From positions 186,001 through 250,000 of the forward strand of contig NZ_CP007588.1 of NCBI RefSeq assembly GCF_000732905.1: a stretch of DNA of 64,000 nt, in the 5' to 3' direction. The notes below the pieces were generated by a model. The model was given only the letters and a program-made list of their open reading frames with translations. It searched no databases and was not told where the DNA came from. Source of the stretch: Weissella tructae (GTDB taxonomy: Bacteria; Bacillota; Bacilli; Lactobacillales; Lactobacillaceae). Positions 14,313 to 23,404 of the stretch are shown piece after piece (within the stretch, counting starts at the first letter, position 1; each line of letters starts with the position of its first letter). Position numbers and translations under genes: made by a program.

Positions 14313-14858
14313 TTACTTGTTCTTTTGAACAAAGGCATCAAAGTCTGCAGCAACACCGGCAAGGAATGATGCAGTTCCTTCGTTTGTGATTTCACCGTTT
14401 TCGTTAGCTAGTTCAGGTGTGTTTCCGATGTATAGTTCAGGTTGTTGCATGATGTTCATGTCCAAGAAACCAAGTGTTTGCTTCAATGAGTGGTTTGCAA
14501 GTGCACCACCAAGACCGGCGATTGATTGTGAAGCAGGCAATACTGGCTTACCAGCCCAAACATTTTCTCCCCAAGGACGTGAAGCAATGTCCAAAGCATT
14601 CTTCAATGCAGCAGGAACATTACGGTTGTGTTCAGGTGTTGCGATGATGAATGCATCTTGTGCAGCAACTGTTTCACGGAATTCAACATAGCTCTTAGGT
14701 GAGTCCATGTCGTAGTCTTGGTCGTAAAGTGGTAGATCACGGATAGGTAGGAAAGTAACTTCAGCATCAGCAGGCAATCCTGCAACCAAAGCACGTGCTA
14801 CACCTTCTGAAAATGAACCCTTACGTAGTGAACCTACAAGTACGCCATATTTAGTCAT
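14313..14858 (-). CDS. NADPH-dependent FMN reductase family protein (181 aa)
   Basis: The protein has the flavodoxin-like fold of the FMN_red family. GSLRKGSFSEG (residues 9-19) binds the FMN phosphate, and ATPEHNRNVPAALKNALD (residues 73-90) is the family signature around the flavin ring. Such enzymes reduce quinones, chromate or azo compounds with NAD(P)H in the cytoplasm. It is a single-gene unit transcribed leftward. The precise substrate cannot be read from sequence. Confidence 0.85.
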   Translation of the reverse strand: MTKYGVLVGSLRKGSFSEGVARALVAGLPADAEVTFLPIRDLPLYDQDYDMDSPKSYVEFRETVAAQDAFIIATPEHNRNVPAALKNALDIASRPWGENVWAGKPVLPASQSIAGLGGALANHSLKQTLGFLDMNIMQQPELYIGNTPELANENGEITNEGTASFLAGVAADFDAFVQKNK

Positions 14859-15016
14859 AATAATATCCTCTTATCTCTATTTGTTTTTTTGTTTTAATTA
14901 CTAAAAGTAAGTATATTGGAACGGACGATAGAATTCAACCCCTGAAAACAAAAAAATAAAAAACTTTTTATAGCTGTAAGTGCTGTTAAATTAAAAAAAG
15001 TGAAAAAATATAAAAA

Positions 15017-15082
15017 GGAAAGCGTTTGCAATTTAAAAAATTAGTGATAGACTATGTCTTGTAAGTTAGTTAAACGTTTAAC
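15017..15082 (+). promoter_or_regulatory. rbs promoter with cre site and LacI-type operator
   Basis: The -35 TTTGCA (15025-15030) and -10 TAGACT (15048-15053) are spaced by 17 bp. A cre-like GGAAAGCGTTTGCA (15017-15030) covers the -35, indicating CcpA repression. A perfect 14-bp palindrome GTTAAACGTTTAAC (15069-15082) lies just after the predicted start of transcription and is the likely RbsR-type operator. The regulator gene is not in the window. Confidence 0.75.
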
Positions 15083-15127
15083 CATTTTGTAGTATATTCA
15101 CAGTAAGGACAAATGAGGAGTCTAATA

Positions 15128-16060
15128 ATGGCAAAGACAGTTTCAGTTTTTGGATCAACGAACATTGATAAGGTAGTTCCAGTTGTACGCTTTGGGAATA
15201 GCGGTGAAACATTACACACGCCAAATCCTATGGTTGAAGCAATGGGTGGTAAGGGATTGAATCAAGGTGTTGCAGCTGCACGTTCTGGTGCAAAGACACA
15301 CATGATTACAAAAGTTGGCCAAGAATTCGACGTTTCAAAGAACATGAATGTTGAAAACTTGGAAACAGAACATGTAATGCGTTCAGAAACAGCAGAAACT
15401 GGACAAGCATATATTACTGTATCTTCAGAAACTGGAGATAACATTATCTACATTTACGGTGGCGCTAACGCTGACATTAAGCCAGACGAATTGCATGATC
15501 ATGCTGATGCTATTGCAGAATCAGATTTCTTGATTGCACAATTAGAAACACCAATGGAAACAGTTATTGAAGCCTTCAAGATCGCACGTGAAAAAGGGGT
15601 TAAGACAATTTTGAACCCTGCACCAATGCCAGAAGTAGGTGGACTGCCTGCTGAATTGTTGAACTTAACAGATATCATCGTGCCAAATGAACATGAAACA
15701 TTCTTGTTGACTGGTATTGAAGTGACTGATGAACACTCAATGATTCACAACGCTGCTTATTACTTCGAACGTGGTATTGATACTGTGATCATTACAATCG
15801 GATCAGCGGGATCATTCTACATGCGTGATAACGGAGCGCAAGGAATCGTGCCAGCCTTTAAGGTTGCTGCAGTAGATACAACTGCTGCAGGAGACACATT
15901 CATTGGGGCGGTGGCATCACGTTTGGATACAGATCTAGGCAACTTGGCTGAAGCAATGCGCTTTGGATCAGCTGCGTCATCAATCACTGTGTCACGTCCA
16001 GGTGCACAACCAAGTATTCCAACTGAAGCTGAAGTACTTGAAAAGCTAGCAAACAACTAA
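15128..16060 (+). CDS. rbsK: Ribokinase (310 aa)
   Basis: The start at 15128 ([16 protein letters not shown]) follows GAGGAG; the ATG at 15113 overlaps that site and is rejected. It is a PfkB-family sugar kinase that phosphorylates D-ribose to ribose 5-phosphate with ATP. Visible motifs are the [18 protein letters not shown] block near residue 40 and the anion-hole/catalytic DTTAAGDTF near residue 255. It is first gene of rbsK-rbsD-rbsU, with 10- and 16-bp gaps to the next genes. It feeds ribose into the pentose phosphate/phosphoketolase route. Confidence 0.95.
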   Translation: MAKTVSVFGSTNIDKVVPVVRFGNSGETLHTPNPMVEAMGGKGLNQGVAAARSGAKTHMITKVGQEFDVSKNMNVENLETEHVMRSETAETGQAYITVSSETGDNIIYIYGGANADIKPDELHDHADAIAESDFLIAQLETPMETVIEAFKIAREKGVKTILNPAPMPEVGGLPAELLNLTDIIVPNEHETFLLTGIEVTDEHSMIHNAAYYFERGIDTVIITIGSAGSFYMRDNGAQGIVPAFKVAAVDTTAAGDTFIGAVASRLDTDLGNLAEAMRFGSAASSITVSRPGAQPSIPTEAEVLEKLANN

Positions 16061-16070
16061 GGAGAACAAC

Positions 16071-16493
16071 ATGCGTAAGACAAATCTATTAAACACAGAA
16101 TTATCAAATGCTATTTCAGAAATTGGGCACACACAATGGCTAACAATTGGTGACGCCGGATTGCCTATTTTGAATGATGGTCGCAAGATTGACCTATCTG
16201 TTATTCGTGGATTGCCAAGCTTCATTGATGTTTTGGCAGCAACACTATCTGAAATGAAGGTCCAAAAGGTTTACCTTGCGGAAGAAATTAAGACTGAAAA
16301 CCCAGAACAATTAGCAGCGATTGAAGCCTTGTTGGATGACGATGTTGTCATCGCTTGGGTTAACCATGACGATTTGAAGGCAATGAGCCGTGATGAAAAC
16401 AATATTGCGACTGTACGTACAGGTGAAGTAACACCGTACTCAAACATTGTGTTGGAATCAAACGTTGACTTCCTTGGAGAAGCCGTTAAATAA
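16071..16493 (+). CDS. rbsD: D-ribose pyranase (140 aa)
   Basis: RbsD converts beta-D-ribopyranose to the furanose form used by ribokinase. [15 protein letters not shown] (residues 19-33) contains the catalytic histidine and the conserved GDAGLP stretch, and [13 protein letters not shown] near the C-terminus is the family's nucleotide/sugar-site end. Length is normal. AGGAGAAC precedes the ATG, and the gene is cotranscribed with rbsK. Confidence 0.95.
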   Translation: MRKTNLLNTELSNAISEIGHTQWLTIGDAGLPILNDGRKIDLSVIRGLPSFIDVLAATLSEMKVQKVYLAEEIKTENPEQLAAIEALLDDDVVIAWVNHDDLKAMSRDENNIATVRTGEVTPYSNIVLESNVDFLGEAVK

Positions 16494-16509
16494 ATATTGG
16501 AGATAGATA

Positions 16510-17418
16510 ATGAACATAGTGGGATTACTATTTGCGGGATTAGCGATTATCGGTTGGGGGGCTTACCCCACGTTAGTTTCTAAGATTGGTGGATCACCAA
16601 TTCAAGCAATCTTTGGGGCTACTTGGGGAACATTGTTGGTTGCGATTGTCTTGGCATTAAGCTGTGGACTAGCAATGCCAACTGGAGCTAACTTTTGGCT
16701 AGCGCTTGTGTCTGGGGCGGCATGGGCATTCGGTAATGTGTTGACGATTCAAGCATTCCGTTTACGTGATGATGAAGGGAATGAACTAGGTTCAGCGAAA
16801 GCGATGCCGATTTCAACGGCCTTTCAAATTACAGCCAATGTGCTTTGGGGTGTGATTATGCTAGGTAACTGGCCATCAACAACATCACGTGCAATCGGTG
16901 CAGTTGCGGTTATCGCGGTGCTTATTGGGGCTTATCTAACCACATACCAACAACATAAGACGCAAGGGAACAAGGGATTGCTATTGAAGGCAATGGGTGT
17001 TCTATTGATTGCGCAAGTTGGATACTCATTGTACGGAATTTTGCCACAATATACACAAAATACCGATGGGCTACACTTGTTCTTGCCACAAGCAATTGGT
17101 ATGGCGTTGTTTGGACTAGCATTAGGATTGTTTGAGACAATGAAGAACAACGACAATATCTTTGCAAAGAAGCAAACATACTTGCAACTAATCTCAGGAT
17201 TGTTCTTCGCTATGGCAGCTTTGGGATACCTAGTGTCTGCACAACCAGCTATGCTTGGATTAGCAACTGGATTCGTGTTGTCACAAGTATCAATTGTATT
17301 CGCGACTGTTTCAGGAATTTTGGTAATGGGCGTTTACAAGACAAAGAAGGAATGGCTAGTTATTGGTGCTGGATTGCTTATGATTGTGGTAGGTGCCTCA
17401 ATTACAGCGTTCCTATAA
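16510..17418 (+). CDS. rbsU: Ribose uptake protein, GRP-family sugar transporter (302 aa)
   Basis: Ten hydrophobic segments in two five-helix halves are visible, with the glycine-rich start (LLFAGLAIIGWGAYPTLVSK) typical of the glucose/ribose porter (GRP) family of the drug/metabolite superfamily. GGAG precedes the ATG. Its place at the end of rbsKD identifies ribose as likely substrate, by analogy with RbsU of lactobacilli. Uptake is by proton symport, so phosphorylation by RbsK follows import. Confidence 0.85.
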   Translation: MNIVGLLFAGLAIIGWGAYPTLVSKIGGSPIQAIFGATWGTLLVAIVLALSCGLAMPTGANFWLALVSGAAWAFGNVLTIQAFRLRDDEGNELGSAKAMPISTAFQITANVLWGVIMLGNWPSTTSRAIGAVAVIAVLIGAYLTTYQQHKTQGNKGLLLKAMGVLLIAQVGYSLYGILPQYTQNTDGLHLFLPQAIGMALFGLALGLFETMKNNDNIFAKKQTYLQLISGLFFAMAALGYLVSAQPAMLGLATGFVLSQVSIVFATVSGILVMGVYKTKKEWLVIGAGLLMIVVGASITAFL

Positions 17419-17450
17419 ATTTCAAATAATACTATTTATTATAGTAAGAA

Positions 17451-17480
17451 AAAAGGACATGCACATGTGCATGTCCTTTT
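17451..17480. terminator. Bidirectional terminator, perfect 30-bp palindrome
   Basis: AAAAGGACATGCAC is followed by its exact complement, giving T tracts on both strands between the convergent rbsU and sugE genes. Confidence 0.9.
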
Positions 17481-17488
17481 TCTATTGA

Positions 17489-17809
17489 TTAATGCCCACT
17501 GGTCATTTTAATACCAAGGATACTAATTAGTAGTAATCCAATGAAAAGCCAAGTCATTGGGGCAATGTTATCACCGAAGTAAATATATCCAACGATAACA
17601 GCTCCAACAGCGCCGATTCCTGTCCAAATTGGATAAGCGGTACTTAAAGGGAGTGTTTTTGTTGCTTGAGATAGCAACCAAAAACTCAATCCCATCCCAA
17701 CGATTGTCAAAGCGGTATAGTTCAATTTTGAAAAGCCATCACTTAGTTTTAATGTGGTAGCCCAAACAACTTCAAATACCCCTGCGAATGTTAAATAAAT
17801 CCATGCCAT
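17489..17809 (-). CDS. sugE: SMR-family exporter, SugE/Gdx type (106 aa)
   Basis: The start at 17809 (MAWIYLTFAG) follows GGGAGG by 8 nt. There are four membrane helices. The essential glutamate is E13 in AGVFEVVWATTLKLSDGF. LPLSTAYPIWTGIGAVG in helix 3 is typical of SugE/Gdx guanidinium exporters rather than QacE-type pumps. Proteins of this type work as antiparallel dimers; a single gene suggests a dual-topology homodimer. A nested inverted repeat lies in the upstream region. Confidence 0.85.
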   Translation of the reverse strand: MAWIYLTFAGVFEVVWATTLKLSDGFSKLNYTALTIVGMGLSFWLLSQATKTLPLSTAYPIWTGIGAVGAVIVGYIYFGDNIAPMTWLFIGLLLISILGIKMTSGH

Positions 17810-17826
17810 GTTAATTGCCTCCCATA

Positions 17827-17871
17827 GCTTAAATATCTTACGGCAATGGCGTAAGTATGACCAATTTAAGC
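17827..17871. promoter_or_regulatory. Nested inverted repeat upstream of sugE
   Basis: The outer arms GCTTAAAT (17827-17834) and ATTTAAGC (17864-17871) enclose inner arms CTTACG (17837-17842) and CGTAAG (17850-17855). It begins 18 bp upstream of the sugE start. It could be a regulator site or a structured leader. It does not show the ACGR loops of the guanidine-II riboswitch. Confidence 0.5.
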
Positions 17872-17952
17872 ACACTAAGGAACAGAGGGCAAGTGCGTTG
17901 TTGCTTGAATAAGGTATAATAGTAAGAATAATAAATTTGGAAGGTCAAATGC

Positions 17953-18984
17953 ATGCAAAATGTGGTAATGAATTGGATTGAAGAGAACATGATGTTTGTG
18001 AGTGGTATTGAAGCCATTAGCATCATTATTGGTGGGTGGTTTTTAGGGAAGTATGTTGTTCGTTGGGTGTATCGCGCAGTTTTGAACCGTCTAGATGAGA
18101 AGCGCATGGTGGCTAAACTTCTGACGGCTTTAATTGTACCGACATCATGGTTGATCTATTTGACGAGTTTTTGGATAGCAGCCTATACATTGCAATTGCC
18201 AAAGGGCGTTATGGTGATTATTGGTAAGCTTGCTATTACGATTCTAGCGATTTTGATTGGTGTGACATTTTATCGTGTGGTGCCAGCGCTATTTGGTGCA
18301 GTCAACAAGGTGGGAAACCATTTAGATGTTGATATTGATGAATTGGTATCACCTTTTATGACGCATATTCTACAAGCCACAGTTGTGATTATTGATTTCT
18401 TCGTTGTTTTTGCGATTTGGGGTATTAATGTTGGGGCGTTATTTACAGGAGTTGGTCTAGCTGGTCTAGCTGTATCGATGGCCGCACAAGATCAAATTCG
18501 TAACTTGTTAGGTGGGGTTGTTATTATCACTGAAAAGCCGTTTACCATTGGCGATAAAATTCAATCACCATCTGTTCTAGGTGTTGTTGAAGATATTACA
18601 TTCCGATCAACGCGTTTGCGAACACCAAACGGTGATTTACAAGTTGTGCCGAATGCAACATTGTCTAATGAGCCGATTGAAAACTTGTCGCGTGTTGACG
18701 TGCCGCATGTTACATTACATTTCTTATTGAAAAACGACACAACTAAGCCTCAAATTGATAAATTGTTCACGTCAATTTTATCTTTCTTGCGTGAAGATGA
18801 CCGCTTTATGGCTAAGCATATGGAATATGATGTGAGTGTTTCTGAGATTACATCAGAGGGAATTAAGATTTCAGTTAATGGGCCTTTGTCAGAAATAGGT
18901 GCTAATAACGTTGGTAAGACAAAAAATGATTTAAATATTGCAATTTTGAACCTTGTTGAGACGCAAGGATTGCACTTTGCTTAA
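17953..18984 (+). CDS. Small-conductance mechanosensitive channel, MscS family (343 aa)
   Basis: The start at 17953 follows GGAAGG by 8 nt. Helices lie at about residues 12-35, 55-75, 80-105 and 130-190. The pore helix and its turn are recognisable in GVGLAGLAVSMAAQDQIRNL, followed by the beta-domain start KPFTIGDKIQ. A C-terminal alpha/beta domain follows. It releases solutes on hypo-osmotic shock. The length is close to the family minimum, with one extra N-terminal helix. It is a single-gene unit. Confidence 0.9.
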   Translation: MQNVVMNWIEENMMFVSGIEAISIIIGGWFLGKYVVRWVYRAVLNRLDEKRMVAKLLTALIVPTSWLIYLTSFWIAAYTLQLPKGVMVIIGKLAITILAILIGVTFYRVVPALFGAVNKVGNHLDVDIDELVSPFMTHILQATVVIIDFFVVFAIWGINVGALFTGVGLAGLAVSMAAQDQIRNLLGGVVIITEKPFTIGDKIQSPSVLGVVEDITFRSTRLRTPNGDLQVVPNATLSNEPIENLSRVDVPHVTLHFLLKNDTTKPQIDKLFTSILSFLREDDRFMAKHMEYDVSVSEITSEGIKISVNGPLSEIGANNVGKTKNDLNIAILNLVETQGLHFA

Positions 18985-18992
18985 ATTGTTTT

Positions 18993-19029
18993 TGCAATCG
19001 TTTTCTTTTTGCTTGTGTAAACGTTTTCG
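18993..19029 (+). promoter_or_regulatory. Two cre-like sites before glcU
   Basis: TGCAATCGTTTTCT (18993-19006) and TGTAAACGTTTTCG (19016-19029) both fit the CcpA operator pattern. They lie 76-112 bp upstream of the glcU start, so carbon catabolite control is expected. Confidence 0.6.
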
Positions 19030-19104
19030 CTATGTTATGATTTTTAGCATTGAAACAAACGAGTAGATGCCTAGTCTGCTTAAAGGAAAGAGGAGAATAC
19101 ACAT

Positions 19105-20055
19105 ATGTCAATTTTGATTGCGCTGATTCCGGCTTTGGCTTGGGGATCAATTGGAATTGTTACAACTAAGATGGGTGGAACTGCCGCCCAAGGAACATTG
19201 GGGATGACTTTTGGAGCATTGCTATTTGCTCTTGCAACATTCTTCGGATTTGTTCTACCAACATACGGTCTTGAATTTGCGATGAACCCTCGCATCTGGA
19301 CTGTTGGATTTATTTCTGGAATGGCCTGGGCTGTGGGTACAGCTGGTCAATTCGTTGCCTTTAAGAAGTTGGGTGTGTCTGTTGGTAACCCACTTTCAAC
19401 AGCTGGTCAAATCGTGATGAACGCTTTGCTTGCTGCTTCATTGTTGGGTGAATGGACTTCACCTAAGATGTGGTTGTTTGGATTGATCGCGATTGTTGCG
19501 ATTGCTGGTGGAGCCGTATTGACTGCCTTGCCAGACCCAGACACAAAGTCAGATGATGCGCAAGAAACACAATGGGCAAGTGGTGGAATTGCTTTGATTC
19601 TATCAACAATCGGTTACATGATGTACTTCATCGTGCCAAACCTATTGCGTAGTGTTGGCTTCATTACTGAAGACATCGCAGGTTCAGGATTGGCTTACAT
19701 GACTGGTATCGTTGGACCACAAGCTATTGGACAAGTATTGGGTGCCTTCATCGTTGTTATTTTCTTCATGAAGGAAGGAAAGACAATGTTCGAAATTGGA
19801 ACATGGCGTAACATGGTTACTGGACTTGTTTGGGGAATCGGAAACTTGTTCATGTTCATCTCAGCTGTTAACCCTGAAGTTGGGCAAGCAACTGCCGCAA
19901 CATTCTCACAACTTGGTGTGATTGTTGGAACATTCGGTGGAATTTACATTCTTGGTGAAAAGAAGACAAAGCGTCAAATGGGAATGATTGTTATCGGAAC
20001 AATCTTGATCGTTGTGGGTGCTATTGTGATTTCTAACTTGGGAATGTTCAAGTAA
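19105..20055 (+). CDS. glcU: GRP-family sugar uptake protein, probably glucose (316 aa)
   Basis: AGAGGAG precedes the ATG. Ten hydrophobic helices begin with LIPALAWGSIGIVTTKMGG, and PLSTAGQIVMNALLAASLLGEW is characteristic of the family. It is a homologue of the ribose transporter at 16510 but clearly diverged. Codon use is strongly biased, suggesting high expression. Location directly before pgi and the cre sites suggest glucose uptake by proton symport, with later phosphorylation by glucokinase. Confidence 0.8.
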   Translation: MSILIALIPALAWGSIGIVTTKMGGTAAQGTLGMTFGALLFALATFFGFVLPTYGLEFAMNPRIWTVGFISGMAWAVGTAGQFVAFKKLGVSVGNPLSTAGQIVMNALLAASLLGEWTSPKMWLFGLIAIVAIAGGAVLTALPDPDTKSDDAQETQWASGGIALILSTIGYMMYFIVPNLLRSVGFITEDIAGSGLAYMTGIVGPQAIGQVLGAFIVVIFFMKEGKTMFEIGTWRNMVTGLVWGIGNLFMFISAVNPEVGQATAATFSQLGVIVGTFGGIYILGEKKTKRQMGMIVIGTILIVVGAIVISNLGMFK

Positions 20056-20082
20056 AACTGCATTAAATCAGCATTTAGAGAG

Positions 20083-20111
20083 ACTCCTGCCAAATTGGCG
20101 GGAGTTTTTTT
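20083..20111 (+). terminator. Terminator after glcU
   Basis: ACTCCTGCC-AAATT-GGCGGGAGT is followed by seven T residues. Confidence 0.9.
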
Positions 20112-20124
20112 ATACAAAAATAAC

Positions 20125-20161
20125 GAAAACGTTTTCCACTGAAAAATATTCGTGCTATAAT
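20125..20161 (+). promoter_or_regulatory. pgi promoter with overlapping cre palindrome
   Basis: GAAAACGTTTTC (20125-20136) is a perfect palindrome of cre type overlapping a -35 TTTCCA (20133-20138). After 17 bp comes a perfect -10 TATAAT (20156-20161). CcpA control of pgi is expected. Confidence 0.75.
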
Positions 20162-20202
20162 CGGTATATACCAATTTTAAGAACTCAAGGAGAATTATCA
20201 TC

Positions 20203-21546
20203 ATGGCAACACTTAAATTTGATGCAACAAAGTTAGCACCCTTCGTTCGTGAAGAAGAGTTGGACTTGATTCAACCTTTGGTCACTGTGGCTGACCAATC
20301 ATTGCGTAATGGAACTGGCGCAGGTTCAGACTACCTAGGGTGGATTGACTTGCCTGTAAACTACGACAAGGATGAATTTGCTCGTATTAAGCAAGCAGCA
20401 CAAAAAATCAAGGAAGATTCTGAAGTTCTGGTTGTTATCGGAATTGGTGGATCATACCTTGGTGCCCGTGCCGTGAATGACTTTTTGAGCGATTACTTTG
20501 AAAACTCTTACGACAATGCTGACCGTACAGTGCCGCAAGTTGTTTTCGCTGGAAACTCAATCTCACCACAATACTTGAACTCATTGGTTCGTATGATTGG
20601 TGACCGTAGCTTCTCAATTAACGTTATTTCTAAGTCAGGAACTACAACAGAACCTGCTATTGCATTCCGTGTATTCAAGGAATTGCTTGAAAAGAAGTAT
20701 GGTGAAGAAGAAGCACGTAAGCGTATCTACGCAACAACTGACGCCCAAAAGGGTGCGTTGAAGACAATGGCCGATGAAGAAGGATACGAAGAATTCGTTG
20801 TTCCGGACAGCATCGGTGGTCGTTTCTCAGTATTGACTGCTGTTGGACTATTGCCAATCGCAGCAGCTGGTCACGATATTGACGCTTTGATGGCTGGTGC
20901 CGCTCAAGCGCGTGAAGACTTCCAAAACCCAGATGTTAAGCAAAACGATGCTTACGCATACGCTGCTTACCGTAACATCTTGTACCGTAAGGGATACACA
21001 ACAGAATTGTTGATCAATTACGAACCAACATTGCAACAATTTGCAGAATGGTGGAAGCAATTGCAAGGTGAATCAGAAGGTAAGGATGGTAAGGGAATCT
21101 TCCCAGCATCAGGAAACTTCTCAACTGACTTGCACTCATTTGGACAATACATCCAAGATGGACGTCGTAACTTGTTCGAAACTTTGATCCGTGTTTCTGA
21201 AGTTAAGGAAGATGTTGTTATCCCTGCTTCAGACGCAGATGATGGATTGTCATACCTAGAAGGTAAGACAATGGGATTCGTTAACCGTATGGCATCAGAA
21301 GGAACATTGTTGGCCCACGTTGATGGTGGTGTGCCTAACATGGTTGTTGAACTTGACGAACAAAACGAATTCGCCTTGGGATACATGATTTACTTCTTCG
21401 AAATTGCGGTTGGAATTTCAGGTTACTTGAACGGGGTTAACCCATTTGACCAACCTGGTGTTGAAGCCTACAAGAAGAACATGTTTGCATTGCTAGGAAA
21501 GCCTGGTTTCGAAGAAATCACAGCTGAATTGCGTGCACGTTTGTAA
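20203..21546 (+). CDS. pgi: Glucose-6-phosphate isomerase (447 aa)
   Basis: The enzyme interconverts glucose 6-phosphate and fructose 6-phosphate. [14 protein letters not shown] (near residue 80) and [17 protein letters not shown] (near 143) bind the sugar phosphate, and [17 protein letters not shown] (near 295) carries family catalytic residues. Length is typical of Gram-positive Pgi. Codon use is highly biased, as expected for a central enzyme. AAGGAG precedes the ATG. It has its own CcpA-type promoter and a terminator. Confidence 0.97.
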   Translation: MATLKFDATKLAPFVREEELDLIQPLVTVADQSLRNGTGAGSDYLGWIDLPVNYDKDEFARIKQAAQKIKEDSEVLVVIGIGGSYLGARAVNDFLSDYFENSYDNADRTVPQVVFAGNSISPQYLNSLVRMIGDRSFSINVISKSGTTTEPAIAFRVFKELLEKKYGEEEARKRIYATTDAQKGALKTMADEEGYEEFVVPDSIGGRFSVLTAVGLLPIAAAGHDIDALMAGAAQAREDFQNPDVKQNDAYAYAAYRNILYRKGYTTELLINYEPTLQQFAEWWKQLQGESEGKDGKGIFPASGNFSTDLHSFGQYIQDGRRNLFETLIRVSEVKEDVVIPASDADDGLSYLEGKTMGFVNRMASEGTLLAHVDGGVPNMVVELDEQNEFALGYMIYFFEIAVGISGYLNGVNPFDQPGVEAYKKNMFALLGKPGFEEITAELRARL

Positions 21547-21556
21547 TCTTAAATGA

Positions 21557-21596
21557 AATGTTTCTACTATATGTATGGTAGAAACATTTTTTATTT
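21557..21596 (+). terminator. Terminator after pgi
   Basis: ATGTTTCTACTATATGTATGGTAGAAACAT forms the stem, with a T-rich tail. The arms are ATGTTTCTAC and GTAGAAACAT. Confidence 0.85.
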
Positions 21597-21688
21597 GTCA
21601 AAAAAATAATGACTAATTGGGTAGTTTTTACTGCCGAAAACTGGTAACATAATGCAGAAAGAATAAACAAATTTAGGAGATCTCAATC

Positions 21689-22255
21689 ATGGCAACTATT
21701 GGTATGAATGATTTGAAGACTGGCTTGACAATTTTGTATAACAACTCAATTTGGCGTGTTTTGGAATTCCAACACGTTAAGCCAGGTAAGGGAGCTGCCT
21801 TTGTGCGCTCAAAGTTGAAGAACTTGCGTTCTGGAGCCGTTAACGAAGTGACTTTCCGTCCAGGAGATAAGTTCGAAACTGCTGCAATTATCAGTGAAGA
21901 CATGCAATACTTGTACGCCGAAGGTGACGCACACGTATTCATGAACACTGAAACTTACGACCAATTCTCAATCCCAGAAGACCAAATTAAGGATGCTTTG
22001 AAGTTCATGTTGGAAAACATGGTCGTTAAGGTTACTTCTTACGAAGGTGAAATCTTGGATGTTGAAGTTCCAAAGACAGTTGAATTGACTGTTGCTGAAA
22101 CACAACCAGGAATTAAGGGTGCGACTGCCAACGGTGGTGGAAAGCCAGCAACAATGGAAACTGGTGTTACAGTTACTGTTCCTGACTTCATCAACATTGG
22201 TGACAAGTTGATCATTAACACTGATGATGGTGGATCATACTCATCACGTGCCTAA
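21689..22255 (+). CDS. efp: Elongation factor P (188 aa)
   Basis: EF-P helps ribosomes through polyproline stretches. Three beta-barrel domains are expected in 188 residues. Domain I carries the loop [17 protein letters not shown] (residues 30-46) whose tip lysine contacts the peptidyl-transferase centre and is the usual modification site. The C-terminal [18 protein letters not shown] is the conserved end. TAGGAG precedes the ATG. Confidence 0.97.
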   Translation: MATIGMNDLKTGLTILYNNSIWRVLEFQHVKPGKGAAFVRSKLKNLRSGAVNEVTFRPGDKFETAAIISEDMQYLYAEGDAHVFMNTETYDQFSIPEDQIKDALKFMLENMVVKVTSYEGEILDVEVPKTVELTVAETQPGIKGATANGGGKPATMETGVTVTVPDFINIGDKLIINTDDGGSYSSRA

Positions 22256-22279
22256 TTAGAATTTTGTCTGATTTTATGG

Positions 22280-22349
22280 CATAATAGAATCAAACAACTG
22301 TTCAATAAGGATGTCATAAAGTGCCGACCGGTTGCCGGCCGGCGCTTTT
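22280..22349 (+). promoter_or_regulatory. Promoter-like -10 and GC-rich hairpin between efp and asp23
   Basis: CATAAT at 22280-22285 could be a -10. At 22320-22346 a 12-bp hairpin with one mismatch (AGTGCCGACCGG / CCGGCCGGCGCT) is followed by TTTT. It may be the efp terminator, or an attenuator for asp23-nusB if transcription starts at the upstream -10. Confidence 0.6.
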
Positions 22350-22370
22350 GTGTTAAAGAAGGAGAGTTCT

Positions 22371-22805
22371 ATGGCTGAAGAAACCATTGTATTACACCAA
22401 GTAGATGAAACGAATGGCTCAACACAAGTGAATGTGCGTGTGATTGACATTATTGCTAGCTTAGCGGCGCAAGAAGTTGACGGAGTCGCTAGTTTGCGTG
22501 GTTCAATGTCTGAACGAGCTCAAGAAGCTTTAGGGCGACGTGTTCAAGGGAAGGGTGTTGAGTTAACACAAACTGAAGATGGTTTGGTTATCGACGTCTA
22601 CGTTCTATTGCAATACGGCGTTAACGTTCCTAAGGTTGGGCAAGCTGTCCAAGAACGTGTACAAACACAAATTTCTGCGATGACTGAAGTGGAAGTTGCG
22701 ACTGTTAATGTTTATGTTGAGGGGATGATTTCTCCTAAGACAGATTCATTGATTGATCCTAACAACCTTTTCGGAGAAGTCGTTGAAGAGGAGACCAAAG
22801 ATTAA
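22371..22805 (+). CDS. Asp23/Gls24-family envelope stress protein (144 aa)
   Basis: The start at 22371 (MAEETIVLHQVDE) follows AAGGAGAG. The Asp23 fold is seen in VRVIDIIASLAAQEVDGVASL and VDVYVLLQYGVNVPKVGQAVQERV. Homologues act at the membrane in cell-envelope homeostasis (Asp23, YqhY). Placement directly before nusB, with the stop and start overlapping as TAATG, matches the conserved YqhY-nusB arrangement of Firmicutes. Confidence 0.9.
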   Translation: MAEETIVLHQVDETNGSTQVNVRVIDIIASLAAQEVDGVASLRGSMSERAQEALGRRVQGKGVELTQTEDGLVIDVYVLLQYGVNVPKVGQAVQERVQTQISAMTEVEVATVNVYVEGMISPKTDSLIDPNNLFGEVVEEETKD

Positions 22806-23224
22806 TGCATGAATTGAATCGACACCAACAACGTCAAATTGCGTTTCAAACGCTATTTGGACTTATGATGAATCCAGAAGCAGAAGCAGAAGTAATTGTT
22901 CAACAAGTGTTGGATGGTGACCCTGAAACTGTTTGGGAAAACGACTTGCCTGTTGATGTGTTGGCTTTGGTTAACGGTGTTCGTGAAAACGATGCTAGCC
23001 TAAGTTTGCAAATCGCAGATAACTTGGCAAGTGGCTGGACTATTGACCGTTTGAACAAGACGGACTTAGTTTTGATGCAACTAGCTTTGTATGAAGCGCA
23101 AGAAACAGATACACCTAATAACGTAGCTATTAATGAAGCCTTGCAACTAGCGCATGAATTTACAGATGAAAAGTCTCGTAAGTACATCAACGCAGTTTTG
23201 AATAAGGTGTTGACAGAGAATTAA
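22805..23224 (+). CDS. nusB: Transcription antitermination factor NusB (139 aa)
   Basis: All-helical NusB, starting NRHQQRQIAFQTLFGLMM, with the central WTIDRLNKTDLVLMQLALYE and the terminal helix EKSRKYINAVLNKVL. With NusE (S10) it binds boxA of rRNA operons and supports antitermination. It is translationally coupled to asp23 by a 1-base overlap. Its 3' end carries the -35 of the next operon's promoter. Confidence 0.95.
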   Translation: MHELNRHQQRQIAFQTLFGLMMNPEAEAEVIVQQVLDGDPETVWENDLPVDVLALVNGVRENDASLSLQIADNLASGWTIDRLNKTDLVLMQLALYEAQETDTPNNVAINEALQLAHEFTDEKSRKYINAVLNKVLTEN

Positions 23225-23238
23225 TAATTCTCTATAAT
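23210..23238 (+). promoter_or_regulatory. Consensus promoter of the infC operon inside the end of nusB
   Basis: TTGACA (23210-23215) and TATAAT (23233-23238) are both perfect, with a 17-bp spacer. The -35 lies within the nusB coding sequence. Confidence 0.9.
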
Positions 23239-23244
23239 AATCTA

Positions 23245-23390
23245 TTGTTAAGGAATAAAGTAATGGCGCCCGCTATTCACCTTGTTGAGAATGCTCAACG
23301 GGTTAATCACTTGATACATTATCTAATGATGTTGACTAGCGGGTTGTCGTGTAATGCGGCAAGCCGCTTTTATTATATTTCAAGTTTTTC
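23245..23390 (+). promoter_or_regulatory. L20-type leader (autoregulatory mRNA structure)
   Basis: The leader contains a hairpin GTTGAG-AATG-CTCAAC (23284-23299), a long-range pairing CCCGCTA (23269-23275) with TAGCGGG (23337-23343), and a terminal GCGGCAAGCCGC hairpin followed by TTTTA. This is the layout of the L20 leader, where excess L20 binds the mRNA and causes early termination. The exact L20 site was not matched to a covariance model. Confidence 0.7.
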
Positions 23391-23404
23391 TGGAGGTAAG
23401 GATC

